Assembly: GCA_947501885.1 (NCBI GenBank)
Contig: CANMXN010000001.1
Location: forward strand, 1,860,001-1,924,000
Reading direction: 5' to 3'
DNA from: an uncultured Sphingorhabdus sp.
Lineage (GTDB): Bacteria > Pseudomonadota > Alphaproteobacteria > Sphingomonadales > Sphingomonadaceae
Length of the DNA stretch: 64,000 bases
Shown: positions 17,565 to 27,157 of the stretch, piece by piece
Layout of the letters: each line of letters opens with the position of its first letter
Position numbering within the stretch: the stretch's first letter is position 1
Translations under genes and position numbers: made by a program
The notes under the pieces: generated by a model
What the model was told of the DNA's origin: nothing
The model's input: the letters and a program-made list of their open reading frames with translations, nothing else
Databases searched by the model: none

Positions 17565-17893
17565 TAGATGAGAGCCCCGCCGCCGAAGGAAAAGAAAGAC
17601 AGGAAGAAGCTGGTGGCGGTGAACGCAATCGACAGACCAAAGACGATCTTCAACAGATTGCGCATGCCGCTGCCCATATCGCCAAAGGCAATGCCAAGCC
17701 CGGTGACTACGATGGCGATAACGCCAATCCCTTTTGCAACATCACCTTCAATGGAGGTGACGATTTGTTGGATTGGCCCCTCCCAGGGCATTCCCGAACC
17801 CGCTGCGAAGGCTTGTCCTGAGAACAGGAGAAACACTAGTAACGTAAACGCGATGTAGTGAAGAGATCGGATGGTATCGTAGGTGCGAGACAT
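17564..17893 (-). CDS. trbC: Conjugal transfer pilin TrbC (VirB2-like)
   Basis: The 109-residue pilin precursor has an N-terminal signal region (LHYIAFTLLVFLLFSGQAFA), with likely cleavage before AGSGMPWEGPIQ. Two hydrophobic segments then form the hairpin of VirB2-type pilins (about 53-75 and 85-105), including GIGVIAIVVTGLGIAFGDMG. It should assemble into the conjugative pilus after processing, possibly helped by the TraF peptidase encoded at 26426-27157. Confidence 0.93.
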   Translation of the reverse strand: MSRTYDTIRSLHYIAFTLLVFLLFSGQAFAAGSGMPWEGPIQQIVTSIEGDVAKGIGVIAIVVTGLGIAFGDMGSGMRNLLKIVFGLSIAFTATSFFLSFFSFGGGALI

Positions 17894-17895
17894 AG

Positions 17896-18903
17896 CTAGG
17901 CTCCGTTGTTTGATGATGATTGAAGAGAGAGGATGTTTGTCGGGGCGTCAGCGACATCACAGGTGACGTAACCTTGCCCGCTGTCCTCGATGCCGGTGAC
18001 ATGTCGGATGGAGTCGATGCGGCGCGCATTTCCGCGCCCTGAAATGAAAACCACAAGGTCAATGGCTTGCGCGATCAAAGTGCGCGGAATGTTTGCCGCG
18101 ACTTCACCGACCAATTGTTCAAGGCGGTAAAGCCCGCCAATGGCGTCATTGGCGTGAATGGTGCTGATCCCGCCCGGATGTCCGGTGTTCCACGCTTTCA
18201 GCATGTCTAAGGCTTCTGGACCACGCACTTCTCCAACCACGATCCGGTCTGGCCGCAGCCGCAAGGTCGATTTCACAAGGTCAGCCATAGAAACGTGAGG
18301 AAGGCGCGTGCGCAGGGCGACTTGATCTGGCGTGGCGCACTGCAATTCACGGGTGTCTTCGATGATGAGAATCCGGTCGCCGGTTTCTGCGACCTCATTC
18401 AACAGCGCATTGGCGAGTGTTGTTTTGCCTGAGCCTGTGCCGCCAACTATCAGGACATTCTTTCGTTCGCGCACGGCGGTTTGAAGGTGATGACGTTGCA
18501 CCGCTGACAGCGTTTTCGCGCTCACATAATCATCGAGTGAGAAAATTTTGGCGGCGGCTTTGCGGATTGAGAAGCAAGGCGCGGTCGTCACTGGTGGAAG
18601 GACGCCCTCAAAGCGCTCGCCTGCACCGGGCAGTTCTGCACTGACAATAGGCGCCGTTGCTGTGACCTCAGCTCCGATGTGGCTGGCAACCAACCGAATG
18701 ATCCGTTCGCCCTTATCGGGAGACAGCCGGGTCTCTGTGCATTGGCGACCTGTTCCGTGGCGGTCGAGCCAAAGCCATCCATCAGGGTTGACCATAATCT
18801 CCACAACCGCAGGATCGGCGAGTGCGGCTTGAATGGTCTCTCCCATTGCCGTTTTGAGCATAGATTGCGTGCGCAGGAGAGATTCTTGATTACGCTGGGG
18901 CAT
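17896..18903 (-). CDS. trbB: Conjugal transfer ATPase TrbB (VirB11-like)
   Basis: TrbB is the hexameric traffic ATPase of the secretion system. The 335-residue protein has an N-terminal domain with [16 protein letters not shown], Walker A GGTGSGKT at residues 154-161, an Asp box [10 protein letters not shown] (about 180-190), and the His box [12 protein letters not shown] (about 245). Its start overlaps the upstream ribbon-helix-helix gene by 14 bases and it ends 2 bases before trbC. Confidence 0.95.
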   Translation of the reverse strand: MPQRNQESLLRTQSMLKTAMGETIQAALADPAVVEIMVNPDGWLWLDRHGTGRQCTETRLSPDKGERIIRLVASHIGAEVTATAPIVSAELPGAGERFEGVLPPVTTAPCFSIRKAAAKIFSLDDYVSAKTLSAVQRHHLQTAVRERKNVLIVGGTGSGKTTLANALLNEVAETGDRILIIEDTRELQCATPDQVALRTRLPHVSMADLVKSTLRLRPDRIVVGEVRGPEALDMLKAWNTGHPGGISTIHANDAIGGLYRLEQLVGEVAANIPRTLIAQAIDLVVFISGRGNARRIDSIRHVTGIEDSGQGYVTCDVADAPTNILSLQSSSNNGA

Positions 18904-19399
18904 CGGCGTCCTCCGTCTTTGTAGGACGCTCAGGCTTAGGCTCGTGCAGCCGCGCTAATTCGTCTTCCGTAAAAAATTTCGAGCCGTCCGCAAGCTGATC
19001 TTCCATCCGATTAAAAAGAATGGGTTCGCCGTCCTGGAGAATGGATTGGAGGCTGTTCAAATAGGTCTCAAACCGGGAATGGCCTTCGGCTTGAGCCGAT
19101 TTCCTGTCGGCCTCCGAGACTTGGGGAATGACTGTCAGAAAGTAGCGAACAAATAAGGCGAAGGCCTCTGCGGCAATGATCTGCCTGCGCTCCAATCCTT
19201 CAATTTGCCGAGAGAGGCGGTCCAGACGCCGGATGAGCGCTGCATCGCGTTTGTCATCATGTTCGTGGCTAAAGAACGCGGCCAGTGCTTGATTTACGAT
19301 GTCGGATTCTGTGCGTCCCGGTTTAAGTTTCGCCGCCTGTAAATGCGCGAACACCGATGGTTTCAAATAAGGGTGTATGCGAGGGTTTGACGACGCCAT
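18890..19399 (-). CDS. Ribbon-helix-helix (CopG-like) protein between traG and trbB
   Basis: A 169-residue protein with an N-terminal strand-helix-helix (RIHPYLKPSVFAHLQAAKLKPGRTESDIVNQAL) that fits the CopG/Arc fold. A helical, acidic tail follows. Genes of this kind regularly sit between traG and trbB in alphaproteobacterial conjugation operons and are annotated as CopG-family regulators. It may autoregulate the transfer operon; no target site is evident. It starts 2 bases after traG. Confidence 0.8.
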   Translation of the reverse strand: MASSNPRIHPYLKPSVFAHLQAAKLKPGRTESDIVNQALAAFFSHEHDDKRDAALIRRLDRLSRQIEGLERRQIIAAEAFALFVRYFLTVIPQVSEADRKSAQAEGHSRFETYLNSLQSILQDGEPILFNRMEDQLADGSKFFTEDELARLHEPKPERPTKTEDADAPA

Positions 19400-19401
19400 A
19401 A

Positions 19402-21429
19402 TTAGAAATCCAACAGGTCAAAATCGGGCGTGCCCCGATCCAGCCCATAAGTTTTGTTAGCGATGGTGGCGCGGCGTACGAGATCGGCAGCACGCTTGGC
19501 GGCAACGTCATCTGCATCACCCGGCTCGACATTTTGTTCGTTTTCAGCGGATTTGGTTGTTTCCTGCTGCGGAGCGTCGATGTCGTGCTTGAGGTCTTTG
19601 CCACCGTCATCGCTGCTGGCGGCTACTGCATCGAGTTTAGCAAACAAGCGATCATCGACGGCACAGGTATCTTGGCCCCAATCATCCAGGCGTGGGGATG
19701 GACGGTCGCCATAGGGATGATCGGGGCCTGTCAGCGCGGGAGGGGAGAAAACGCGGCTGACAAAATTCTGGTCTTCAAAATAGCGCAGCTTCTTTGCTCG
19801 GACCGGCGAAGAACCAGAGACGAGAATAATCTCATCATCCGGTGGAAGCTGCATGATTTCGCCGGGGGTTAGAAGTTGGCGGGCGGATTCTTGGCGAGAG
19901 ACCATGACATGACCGAGCCACGGCGCGAGTCTGTGGCCCGCATAATTGCGCACGGAACGCATCTCGGTCATTGATCCGAGGGCGTCAGAAATTCGTTTGG
20001 CGGTTCGTTCGTCATTGGTCGCAAATGCGACGCGCACATGACAATTATCGAGAATGGAGTTGTTCGGGCCGTAGGCTTTTTCAATCTGATTGAGTGATTG
20101 CGCAATCAAGAAGGCCCGCAATCCATACCCCGCCATGAATGCGAGCGCGCTTTCAAAGAAGTCGAGCCGTCCGAGTGCTGGAAACTCATCAAGCATCAAC
20201 AGGACACGGCGGCGTTTCTCAGAGGTGGCCTCGTCATCAAGCTTTTCGGTTAGACGGCGGCCAATCTGATTCAGGATTAGTCGAACAAGCGGCTTGGTGC
20301 GCGATATGTCAGAGGGCGGAACAACCAGATAAAGTGAGATTGGTTTTTCACCTTCAATCAGGTCGGCAATGCGCCAATCGCAGGAAGCTGTCACCTCGGC
20401 CACCGTTGGGTCACGGTACAACCCCAAGAAACTCATCGCTGTTGACAGGACGCCTGAGCGCTCATTTTCAGACTTGTTCAAGAGTTCACGCGCTGCTTGC
20501 GCGACAACTGGATGAGTTTGGGGATCACCCCCTTCGGGGCCGAGGTGGTTGGTACTCATCATCACCCATAAAGTGCGCTCAAAAGAGCGGCTGGGATCAG
20601 ACAAGAAACTGGCGACGCGGGCGAGCGTCTTTTCTTTCTCCGCATAAAGAACGTGAAGGATCGCGCCGACTAGAAGAGCGTGGCCGGTTTTTTCCCAATG
20701 GCTGCGACGTTCAAGAGCGCCTTCTGGATCGACCAGAATGTCAGCAATATTCTGGACATCGCGAACCTCGTTACGGCCTTTGCGCACCTCCAACAGCGGA
20801 TTGTATTTTGCGCTTAACGGATCGGTCGGATTGAACAGAAGGCAGTGAGAAAAGGTTGAACGCCAGCCTGCCGTTAATTGCCAGTTCTCACCTTTGATGT
20901 CGTGAATGACCGCGCTCTCGCCCCAGCTCAAAAGCGTTGGCACAACAAGGCCCACACCCTTGCCCGAACGCGTCGGCGCAAAGGCCATAATATGCTCTGG
21001 TCCAGAATGACGAATGTAAGTGCGCTTGAGTCTTCCGAGAAACACGCCTGTTCTGGTGAGCAGGCCCGCGCGTTTCATGGTGCGCTTTGTGGCCCACTCG
21101 GACGACCCGAAGGTGGTTAGCTTCTTTGCACGTCGCCCGCGCCAAACGGACAGCAAGGCTGCCATGATGATACTGGCGAAGGTGGCCCCGACAACAATCT
21201 TGCCGCCCGTTCTGAATATCTCAGGCGCGTAAGCGTGAAAGGCATACCACCATTCGAAGAGACGCCACGGATAGTAGATGGGAATGTCGAGGACATAGAA
21301 CCATGCCGTTCCAAGATAAGGGTCGTAGCTAAACTGTGCGGCGACCCATTGGGTCGCGAACCAGATGCCACCAGCAATGGTGGCAAGCACTGAAAGTATG
21401 TGACCGTATAATATGCCCTGTGGCGACAT
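19402..21429 (-). CDS. traG: Type IV coupling protein TraG (VirD4-like)
   Basis: TraG links the relaxase-DNA complex to the secretion channel and is a hexameric membrane ATPase. The 675-residue protein has N-terminal membrane segments (about 8-30 and 76-96). It has Walker A APTRSGKG at 151-158, Walker B LLMLDEFPALGRLDFFE near 410, and the IAQSLNQIEKAYG motif. The C-terminal ~130 residues are acidic and poorly conserved. It heads the minus-strand transfer operon (traG-copG-trbBCDEJLFGI-DUF2274-DUF736). Confidence 0.95.
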   Translation of the reverse strand: MSPQGILYGHILSVLATIAGGIWFATQWVAAQFSYDPYLGTAWFYVLDIPIYYPWRLFEWWYAFHAYAPEIFRTGGKIVVGATFASIIMAALLSVWRGRRAKKLTTFGSSEWATKRTMKRAGLLTRTGVFLGRLKRTYIRHSGPEHIMAFAPTRSGKGVGLVVPTLLSWGESAVIHDIKGENWQLTAGWRSTFSHCLLFNPTDPLSAKYNPLLEVRKGRNEVRDVQNIADILVDPEGALERRSHWEKTGHALLVGAILHVLYAEKEKTLARVASFLSDPSRSFERTLWVMMSTNHLGPEGGDPQTHPVVAQAARELLNKSENERSGVLSTAMSFLGLYRDPTVAEVTASCDWRIADLIEGEKPISLYLVVPPSDISRTKPLVRLILNQIGRRLTEKLDDEATSEKRRRVLLMLDEFPALGRLDFFESALAFMAGYGLRAFLIAQSLNQIEKAYGPNNSILDNCHVRVAFATNDERTAKRISDALGSMTEMRSVRNYAGHRLAPWLGHVMVSRQESARQLLTPGEIMQLPPDDEIILVSGSSPVRAKKLRYFEDQNFVSRVFSPPALTGPDHPYGDRPSPRLDDWGQDTCAVDDRLFAKLDAVAASSDDGGKDLKHDIDAPQQETTKSAENEQNVEPGDADDVAAKRAADLVRRATIANKTYGLDRGTPDFDLLDF

Positions 21430-21868
21430 GGAGTGACCTCAATTTCGATGAGATCAGGATGAGCCAAGATCAAGCGTTCCGTATAGTGAGGAAAGCGGGT
21501 AGAAATCTGAATGAAACCAGTGGGTTTGTTCTGAATTTAAGGTGAGCGGGATGTCTGGAGTGCTATGGTGATCTATGGGGCATTTCATGGTGTTGAATCA
21601 CGAGACCTTGGGTGAAAATCTAAGGATTTCTGGAGATCATATCGCCCGATTGGTCATATCCGTTTATCTTTAGGGCCGTCTATGCAAGCGATTCTCGTTC
21701 TTGAGAGGCTATTAAAATATCATATGTGATATGAAATATAAGAATAATCGCGATTAAATATCACTTATGATCTCTTTTTGCACAAATGCTCTTGAAATCT
21801 TATCACCAAATTAATATCATTTATGATATGAAAACTGATAAAACATACCAAAAGCTATCACAGGTGAT
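21430..21868. other. Divergent regulatory region between traG and hipB
   Basis: 439 bp without a gene. The half nearest hipB is strongly AT-rich and contains four operator-like palindromes, listed separately. The traG promoter must lie here too, read leftward; I cannot place its boxes with confidence. Confidence 0.5.
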
Positions 21869-21870
21869 AT
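21717..21870 (+). promoter_or_regulatory. Four HipB-type operator palindromes
   Basis: Four 16-bp near-palindromes of the form ATATCA-NNNN-TGATAT occur at 21717-21732 (ATATCATATGTGATAT), 21758-21773, 21814-21829 and 21855-21870. Start-to-start spacing is 41, 56 and 41 bp, close to whole helical turns for the 41s. The last copy overlaps the hipB start codon at 21869. This fits cooperative autorepression by the HTH antitoxin, as known for hipBA of E. coli, where HipB binds four operators. Confidence 0.75.
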
Positions 21871-22207
21871 GATGAAGCTTTCTAAATTTGTGCCAGAGGA
21901 TGAAATCCTCAAGGAGTTTGCAAAGCGTCTTGCAAGGATGCGCAAGGCGCAAGGCTATTCTCAAACCGAATTTGCAAAGGAAGCCGGCATTGGTGTCGCC
22001 ACACTGCGCCGCATCGAAGGTGGCCAGGACAGCCAGTTTGAAACATGGCTGAAAATTCTGAAAGCCTTGGACCGGGTAACTGCCCTCGATGCGCTCCTGC
22101 CGGAAACATTCAATTCTCCAATGGCGGAAGCCCTCGCTGGGAAATCTCGAAAGCGCAAAAAGTCATCTACCTCCTCTGGCATCGTATGGGGAGATGAAGC
22201 CCAATGA
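21869..22207 (+). CDS. hipB: HipB-like XRE-family antitoxin
   Basis: A 112-residue DNA-binding protein with a Cro/CI helix-turn-helix at about 18-72 (RLARMRKAQGYSQTEFAKEAGIGVATLRRIEGGQDSQF), followed by a basic Ser/Lys-rich tail. Its gene overlaps hipA by 4 bases (ATGA), the usual antitoxin-toxin order. It should neutralise HipA and repress the operon through the four upstream palindromes. An in-frame ATG at 21872 is an equally possible start. Confidence 0.88.
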   Translation: MMKLSKFVPEDEILKEFAKRLARMRKAQGYSQTEFAKEAGIGVATLRRIEGGQDSQFETWLKILKALDRVTALDALLPETFNSPMAEALAGKSRKRKKSSTSSGIVWGDEAQ

Positions 22208-23502
22208 GTACGGCGACCGTCAAATTGTGGGGTACCACCATTGGATACGTCTCAATGGATCATGGCGAACGCTATGCACGATTTGAATATGATCCTGCAT
22301 TTGCGGAGTTAGGTGTAGAGCCCGCCCCGATACATATGCCCGTTCGCAAGGGTTATATTTATCAGTTTGAAGGGCTGCATCCCAGATCATTTCATGGGCT
22401 TCCCGGCATGATCGCCGACAGCCTTCCCGACAAATACGGCAACAAACTTATTGATGTCTGGCTCGACCAGACCGGACGAGACCCAACGGAGTTTAATGCT
22501 GTTGATCGTCTTTGCTACACCGGCACGCGGGGCATGGGCGCGCTGGAATTTGAGCCAGTCATCGAAACTGACGCAACGAAAGACAAGCGCCTTGAAATCC
22601 GCGATCTCATCAATCTCGCATCAATGGCCTTTGCAGATCGAGAAACACTCAACACCAAACTTACACCGGGCAAGGAAGAAACCGCTTTGCTGGATATTCT
22701 CAGTGTTGGGACATCAGCGGGCGGCGCTCGGGCGAAAGCCGTTATTGCCTATAATCCAGAAACAACAGAGGTTCGGTCCGGGCAGCTAGACTTGCCATCC
22801 GACTTTGAACATTGGCTGATTAAGTTTGACGGCGTTGCTTTCAGTGGAGATTGGGGCGTAGCCGACCCGTCTGGTTACGGTCTTCTGGAATATAGCTATC
22901 ACCTTATGGCGAAAGCCTGTGGCATCAACATGATGGAAAGCCGCCTGTTCAGTGAGAATGGCCGCAATCATTTCATGACAAGGCGCTTTGATCGTGACGA
23001 ACACGGCGGCAAGAAATTTGTTCAGACTTTCGCCGCCGCCGCGCATTTCGATTACTATGAAAGCGGCGCTTATTCCTATGAGCAGCTCTTCACAACCATG
23101 CGTAAGCTGGACATGCCGCAAGGTGCGATTGAAGAGCAGTTTCGCCGCGTGATCTTCAATGTGGTCGGTTGCAATCAGGATGACCATGTGAAGAACTTTG
23201 GCTTCATGATGGATCGCCAAGGCAATTGGGACATCACACCTGCCTATGATCTTTGTCATGCCGAAGGCAGCGACTTCACAAGATTCCACCAGTTAAGCAT
23301 CAACAGCAAAACAAGCGACTTTACCGTCGAAGACCTCAAACATCTTGCCAAGTTTGCTCGGCTGCCGCGCAACCGCGAGAAGTTCGTCCTCGAACAGACC
23401 GTTGAGGCCTTCTCAACATGGCATGAAACGGCGAAAGAGCTGGATATACCCAAGACGTTACAGGAACACGTCTCACGCACCCTCCGCCTTTCGTGGTCAT
23501 AG
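22204..23502 (+). CDS. hipA: HipA-like serine/threonine kinase toxin
   Basis: HipA toxins phosphorylate translation factors such as glutamyl-tRNA synthetase and cause growth arrest. The 432-residue protein has the N-terminal HipA domain (VKLWGTTIGYVSMD) and the GMIADSLPDKYGN motif. The ATP-binding loop SVGTSAGGARAKAVIAY comes next, then EHWLIKFDG and the catalytic/Mg block NQDDHVKNFGFMMD with DITPAYDL. All expected kinase residues are visible. It lies with hipB as cargo between traG and the relaxase and may stabilise the element. Confidence 0.92.
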   Translation: MSTATVKLWGTTIGYVSMDHGERYARFEYDPAFAELGVEPAPIHMPVRKGYIYQFEGLHPRSFHGLPGMIADSLPDKYGNKLIDVWLDQTGRDPTEFNAVDRLCYTGTRGMGALEFEPVIETDATKDKRLEIRDLINLASMAFADRETLNTKLTPGKEETALLDILSVGTSAGGARAKAVIAYNPETTEVRSGQLDLPSDFEHWLIKFDGVAFSGDWGVADPSGYGLLEYSYHLMAKACGINMMESRLFSENGRNHFMTRRFDRDEHGGKKFVQTFAAAAHFDYYESGAYSYEQLFTTMRKLDMPQGAIEEQFRRVIFNVVGCNQDDHVKNFGFMMDRQGNWDITPAYDLCHAEGSDFTRFHQLSINSKTSDFTVEDLKHLAKFARLPRNREKFVLEQTVEAFSTWHETAKELDIPKTLQEHVSRTLRLSWS

Positions 23503-23842
23503 GCTCTATGGAAACCCAGCTATCTACTCAAAGGTTGGTCCAGTTGCCGTTGGAAGTGAATCACGTGACCACTCTAAAACGCCCATAAAATGGGATCTGG
23601 TTCAATTTTGGAATTGAGCGCCATGGCTAAATATGTCACAAACCTTGTATCGAGCGTTGTGCTCGACATGGAGCTTTAATGTCTACGATTGCGGGAAGCC
23701 GCTAGTCCTGAACACTCAGGACTCTTTGATTTGAGAACCAGTGTAGCCGCGCTGCCCCTTTCGGCTGCGTTGTGCAATGGTCTCAATTTCCAAAAATTCC
23801 CAGCCCAAGGCGGTGTCATCATCGAATGGCATATAAGACCTT
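23503..23842. other. Gene-free spacer between hipA and acetyltransferase
   Basis: 340 bp. A minus-strand open frame crosses it (23716-23973) but overlaps the acetyltransferase start and has no family resemblance. I see no hairpin or repeat of note. It could hold a decayed gene. Confidence 0.35.
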
Positions 23843-24334
23843 GTGGGCAAATCGAAAGACAAAACATTGACCAAAATATTGAATATTCGTCCTGCGACAA
23901 AGCAGGACATCCCCACAATCGGAACCATCGCTGAACAAACAGACCTGTTTCCACCTGACATGTTGGAAGACATGATGGATGGGTATCTCAGCCAAACCTC
24001 AACCGATATTTGGTTTGTAGGTGAGCTGGATCAGGGTGTTATCGCATTCGGCTTCTGTGAACCCGAACGCATGACCGACGGAACATGGAACCTCCTCGCG
24101 ATTGGTGTCCTTCCAGAACACCAAGGCCAAGGTCACGGCGCTGAAATTATGCGTTACCTTGAGTCGAGGCTGCAAGGTGAAGGCCAGCGCGTTTTGCTGG
24201 TCGAAACTATGGGGACACCAGAGCTAGCGTTGACGCGAGAGTTCTACCTGAAAAACGGCTATACGGAAGAAGCCCGCATTCGTGAGTTTTACGAGGCAGG
24301 TGCTGATAAGGTCGTTTACTGGAAGCATCTATAG
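23843..24334 (+). CDS. GNAT-family N-acetyltransferase
   Basis: A 163-residue acetyltransferase starting at GTG 23843; a TTG further in is possible because the recognisable fold begins at LNIRPATKQDIPTIGTIAEQT. The acetyl-CoA binding motif is IGVLPEHQGQGHGAEIMRYLE (about 89-108, R/Q-x-x-G-x-G/A). It is followed by TREFYLKNGYTEEARIREFYEAGADKVVYWKHL, typical of GNAT C-termini. The substrate is unknown. It sits after hipBA and ends in a strong hairpin terminator. Confidence 0.85.
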   Translation: MGKSKDKTLTKILNIRPATKQDIPTIGTIAEQTDLFPPDMLEDMMDGYLSQTSTDIWFVGELDQGVIAFGFCEPERMTDGTWNLLAIGVLPEHQGQGHGAEIMRYLESRLQGEGQRVLLVETMGTPELALTREFYLKNGYTEEARIREFYEAGADKVVYWKHL

Positions 24335-24341
24335 CTAAGCC

Positions 24342-24367
24342 GAGTGGGCCGTTTATGCGGCCCACTC
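24342..24367. terminator. Hairpin terminator between GNAT gene and relaxase gene
   Basis: GAGTGGGCCG (24342-24351) and CGGCCCACTC (24358-24367) form a perfect 10-bp stem with a 6-base loop, followed by ATTTGAATTT. The convergent relaxase gene ends at 24492, so the structure may serve both. Confidence 0.75.
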
Positions 24368-24491
24368 ATTTGAATTTCAGCCAGACTGAATTTCATGGAA
24401 TTGAACTTTGAACCGGCCAAACTTCTAACAAGTTTATGTGGCTGGGGCATAAACTTACTATAAGTTATCGTTGTGCTCGCTAACGTCGGCA

Positions 24492-26429
24492 TCATTCAAT
24501 TCCGCGTCCGCGTGTGAGTGTCCAAGAAATCTGTCGTCCCCGGATCATCCCGCTAATCTGTTTGCCAATGTTGCGGTCCATCACTTCGCGCCACGGCACG
24601 AGGGAAAAGTCCTTGGCCCTTTCAATCACCGCATAACGTCCGCTCGCCCGGTCGATCCGCTCCACATACTGACCGCTGATCCGGCCCGATTGCGAGGCAT
24701 GGGTGAAGGGTTTGCCGAGTTTCTGCGCAAGGGTTTTGGCTGCGTCCTCAAGGTCACGCCGTTCCAATGTGGCGAGCACTTTGTCGTCGATCTTTTGGCC
24801 CGCCTCTTTCAAAATGCCTTGGCGCTGGAGAAAGGCGCGCCGTGCAGCCCGTGCCTCTTCAATCTCGCTGCCAAATCCGCGCGTCTGCGATCTGTCAGCA
24901 TAGTCGCGCAAATGTTCGTCCAGCCAGGTCGCGCCAATGGCGTTGCGCATGGCAGGCAGATTAAGGCGCGAGGCCATTTCAAGCTGAACGGGTTTGCTGC
25001 GCGTCGTCTCAAATTCATAGGCGGCGGCCTTTTCGAGATAATCAGGCGGAATGCGCCATGTACCATCGGAGTTTCTGGCAACCGATACGCCCGCCTTGCG
25101 CATGGCTTCCAAGCGGCGAACATGCGCCTTGATAAATTCAGGATTGGTGCGCGGGGCGCCCTCAAGATGGCGGGTGGGGCTGTAAATCCCGCGATGCTTG
25201 CTGGCGATCTCATGGATGGTGCGATCTGACGGGCGTGCTGTGTGAGACGCAGGATGCGCTGTCACAATCATGCCCTTTTCAATTCCGGTCAGTCGGTCGC
25301 TTGGCCCGATATTCACATAGGCGACTTTTCCATCCGTGGCGTCGATCACCACATAGGCTTGGTCGCGCACATCGTCCGCCACGCCTTGCGCGATGATTTT
25401 GCCTGTCAGGGCTTTCGCCTTCGGGTCGCCCGGATCAAACAGGCTGGTGCTGGTCATCAAGCGGTCATGGCCCGTCTCATTCATGGCCCGGTGCATAGCT
25501 TTGATAATATCACCGCGTTCGCCCATGCGTTTGAGCGCATCCGCTGCATTCGAATCAATTCGCCATTCTGAACCGCCCAAAGGTTCGGCCAACCCCAATT
25601 TGGCAAGCTGCTCCATGCGCGCTTTTTCAAGCTGGCGCTGCCAGACCTGCCCGCTGGGAACGGGTTTGGCGAGGTCCAATGTTCCGTCACGCGACCGTCG
25701 CAACAAGCCTCGGTCAAGATCGGTAAGGCGTTCGACCTGCACCATGCGCTGCATCCGCTGGCGGTGTTCCAGCTCACTCACTGGCCCAAGTTCAAGAGAG
25801 ACAAGCTCTTGCGCACGTTCGCGCAGCCCGCGTGAAATATAATCGCGGGGGATTACGAGGTCTTTGCCATCTTCGCGCGCACCGCGCATGACGATATGCA
25901 CATGCGGCTGGCCCGTATCATAATGGTTGGCCGCCACCCATTCGAGGCGCGTTTCCAAATCCTTTTCCATCTGTCTCATAAGATCCCGCGTGAAGGCTTT
26001 CAGATCGTTCATCTGGTCGGCATCTTCTGGCGAGACGATAAATCGAAAATGGTGGCGGTCATCTTCCGCTCGCGCGATCAAATCCTCTGCGTCCAAATCG
26101 TGGGCAGCATCGGTGTAAAGTTGGGCCTCGCGTCCTTCTTCACCCGCTCCGTCACGTTCAATGTAATTCAAGTGGCGGCGTAAAGGCGCTGTGCCATGCA
26201 CGGTCATCTTATGAATGGAGGCTTTGACCACGACCCGGCGATGATAGTGGCGGGCCGCGCTGCGCTGCGCCCGTCCGCTGCCGCCCCGACCCGACCCGTT
26301 GGCGCGTGAGATGCGACGCGCGCCTTTGCCGACTTTCTTGAAGAATGACTTCATCCGCGCGTGTCCAGACGCCGACCGGATACGTCCCAGCTTCACCTCA
26401 AAGGGCGGTTCTGATCCCCCCTTGCTCAT
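24492..26429 (-). CDS. rlxS: Relaxase/mobilisation nuclease (VirD2-like, DUF3363, RlxS type)
   Basis: The relaxase nicks the transfer origin and leads the strand into the recipient. The ATG at 26429 is chosen because it overlaps the traF stop (ATGA); the frame extends to 26564 without a better signal. The 645-residue protein has a basic N-terminal region and HLNYIERDG (about 88-96, candidate catalytic Tyr). The metal-binding His motif HYDTGQPHVHIVMRG (about 168-182) follows. The long C-terminal part belongs to DUF3363 (DRLTGIEKGMIV, ITKHRGIYSP-like block). It is cotranscribed with traF and DUF2840. Confidence 0.93.
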   Translation of the reverse strand: MSKGGSEPPFEVKLGRIRSASGHARMKSFFKKVGKGARRISRANGSGRGGSGRAQRSAARHYHRRVVVKASIHKMTVHGTAPLRRHLNYIERDGAGEEGREAQLYTDAAHDLDAEDLIARAEDDRHHFRFIVSPEDADQMNDLKAFTRDLMRQMEKDLETRLEWVAANHYDTGQPHVHIVMRGAREDGKDLVIPRDYISRGLRERAQELVSLELGPVSELEHRQRMQRMVQVERLTDLDRGLLRRSRDGTLDLAKPVPSGQVWQRQLEKARMEQLAKLGLAEPLGGSEWRIDSNAADALKRMGERGDIIKAMHRAMNETGHDRLMTSTSLFDPGDPKAKALTGKIIAQGVADDVRDQAYVVIDATDGKVAYVNIGPSDRLTGIEKGMIVTAHPASHTARPSDRTIHEIASKHRGIYSPTRHLEGAPRTNPEFIKAHVRRLEAMRKAGVSVARNSDGTWRIPPDYLEKAAAYEFETTRSKPVQLEMASRLNLPAMRNAIGATWLDEHLRDYADRSQTRGFGSEIEEARAARRAFLQRQGILKEAGQKIDDKVLATLERRDLEDAAKTLAQKLGKPFTHASQSGRISGQYVERIDRASGRYAVIERAKDFSLVPWREVMDRNIGKQISGMIRGRQISWTLTRGRGIE

Positions 26430-27157
26430 GCAGGGTTCCGTGACGTTGCGGGATAATTCGGGTAAGGAGCGCTCCCCAGAACCGCAGTGATACCGGGCCT
26501 TTCCGCAAAAATGGAAGCGCCCCCATAAAAGCGCATAGCGCTCCCAAAAAAGATGTGCAGACAAGGGAATAGCCCCAAAGGGGCGCTTCTCGCTTTTATC
26601 TTGCCATCCGCGCCTTTTCCCCGCGCCCTGCCATCTCCCGCTTCTTCCAGTGTTTCCGAACCGCCCAGATATTCGACAACGCCAAGGATGTTGTCTTTCT
26701 CAACTGGACCAAAATACCGGCTATCCCAGGAGTTCTGCACATGGGTTGAGACAAGGAAATACTGGTTTTCAGCGAGGGTTATGCAGCCTCTCCATACGGG
26801 CATGAGCCGCCCAAATGCGTCCTGCGCTTGGGTGCGAATATCAGGACGATTTGGGGCTGTCACACGCCCATTTTCGGAGCAGATTTCGTCCCCCGCCGTC
26901 GCCCAAACGGTTTTGAGAAGGGGTACATGAGAGGGCAGATAATCCCGTGTAGCAGCCATGTTTCGCGCATTTTCCGGCGCGAAAGCGGCGACTATCACGT
27001 CACGATTTATCGCTTTGTTTGGCGTTAAACGATACCATCCAACAGGTGCGCTCGCGGTCTGATTGTAGAAAACATAGGGCGTTGCAGGTTTGAAAATATC
27101 GACCAGAGCAAAGACGCAAATCAGCCCAGCAATAGCCCCAATGATACGCGATTTCAT
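26426..27157 (-). CDS. traF: TraF-like S26 signal peptidase for conjugation
   Basis: TraF peptidases process the conjugative pilin, which in RP4 cyclises TrbC. The 243-residue protein has an N-terminal membrane helix (about 5-22), the nucleophile Ser36 in TASAPVGWYRL and the general-base Lys82 in PLLKTVWATAGDEIC. The terminal DSRYFGPVEKDNILG box is also present. Residues after about 175 form a low-complexity extension that runs to the relaxase start and is longer than in RP4 TraF. Both ends overlap neighbouring genes by 4 bases. Confidence 0.92.
   Translation of the reverse strand: MKSRIIGAIAGLICVFALVDIFKPATPYVFYNQTASAPVGWYRLTPNKAINRDVIVAAFAPENARNMAATRDYLPSHVPLLKTVWATAGDEICSENGRVTAPNRPDIRTQAQDAFGRLMPVWRGCITLAENQYFLVSTHVQNSWDSRYFGPVEKDNILGVVEYLGGSETLEEAGDGRARGKGADGKIKARSAPLGLFPCLHIFFGSAMRFYGGASIFAERPGITAVLGSAPYPNYPATSRNPA

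Noticed and set aside
20139-20834. 231-aa open frame on the plus strand
   Set aside because: It is antisense to traG, and its composition is unlike a protein. traG is intact with all motifs.
23716-23973. 85-aa minus-strand frame between hipA and the acetyltransferase
   Set aside because: It overlaps the acetyltransferase start region, has no ribosome binding site that I can see and no recognisable motif.
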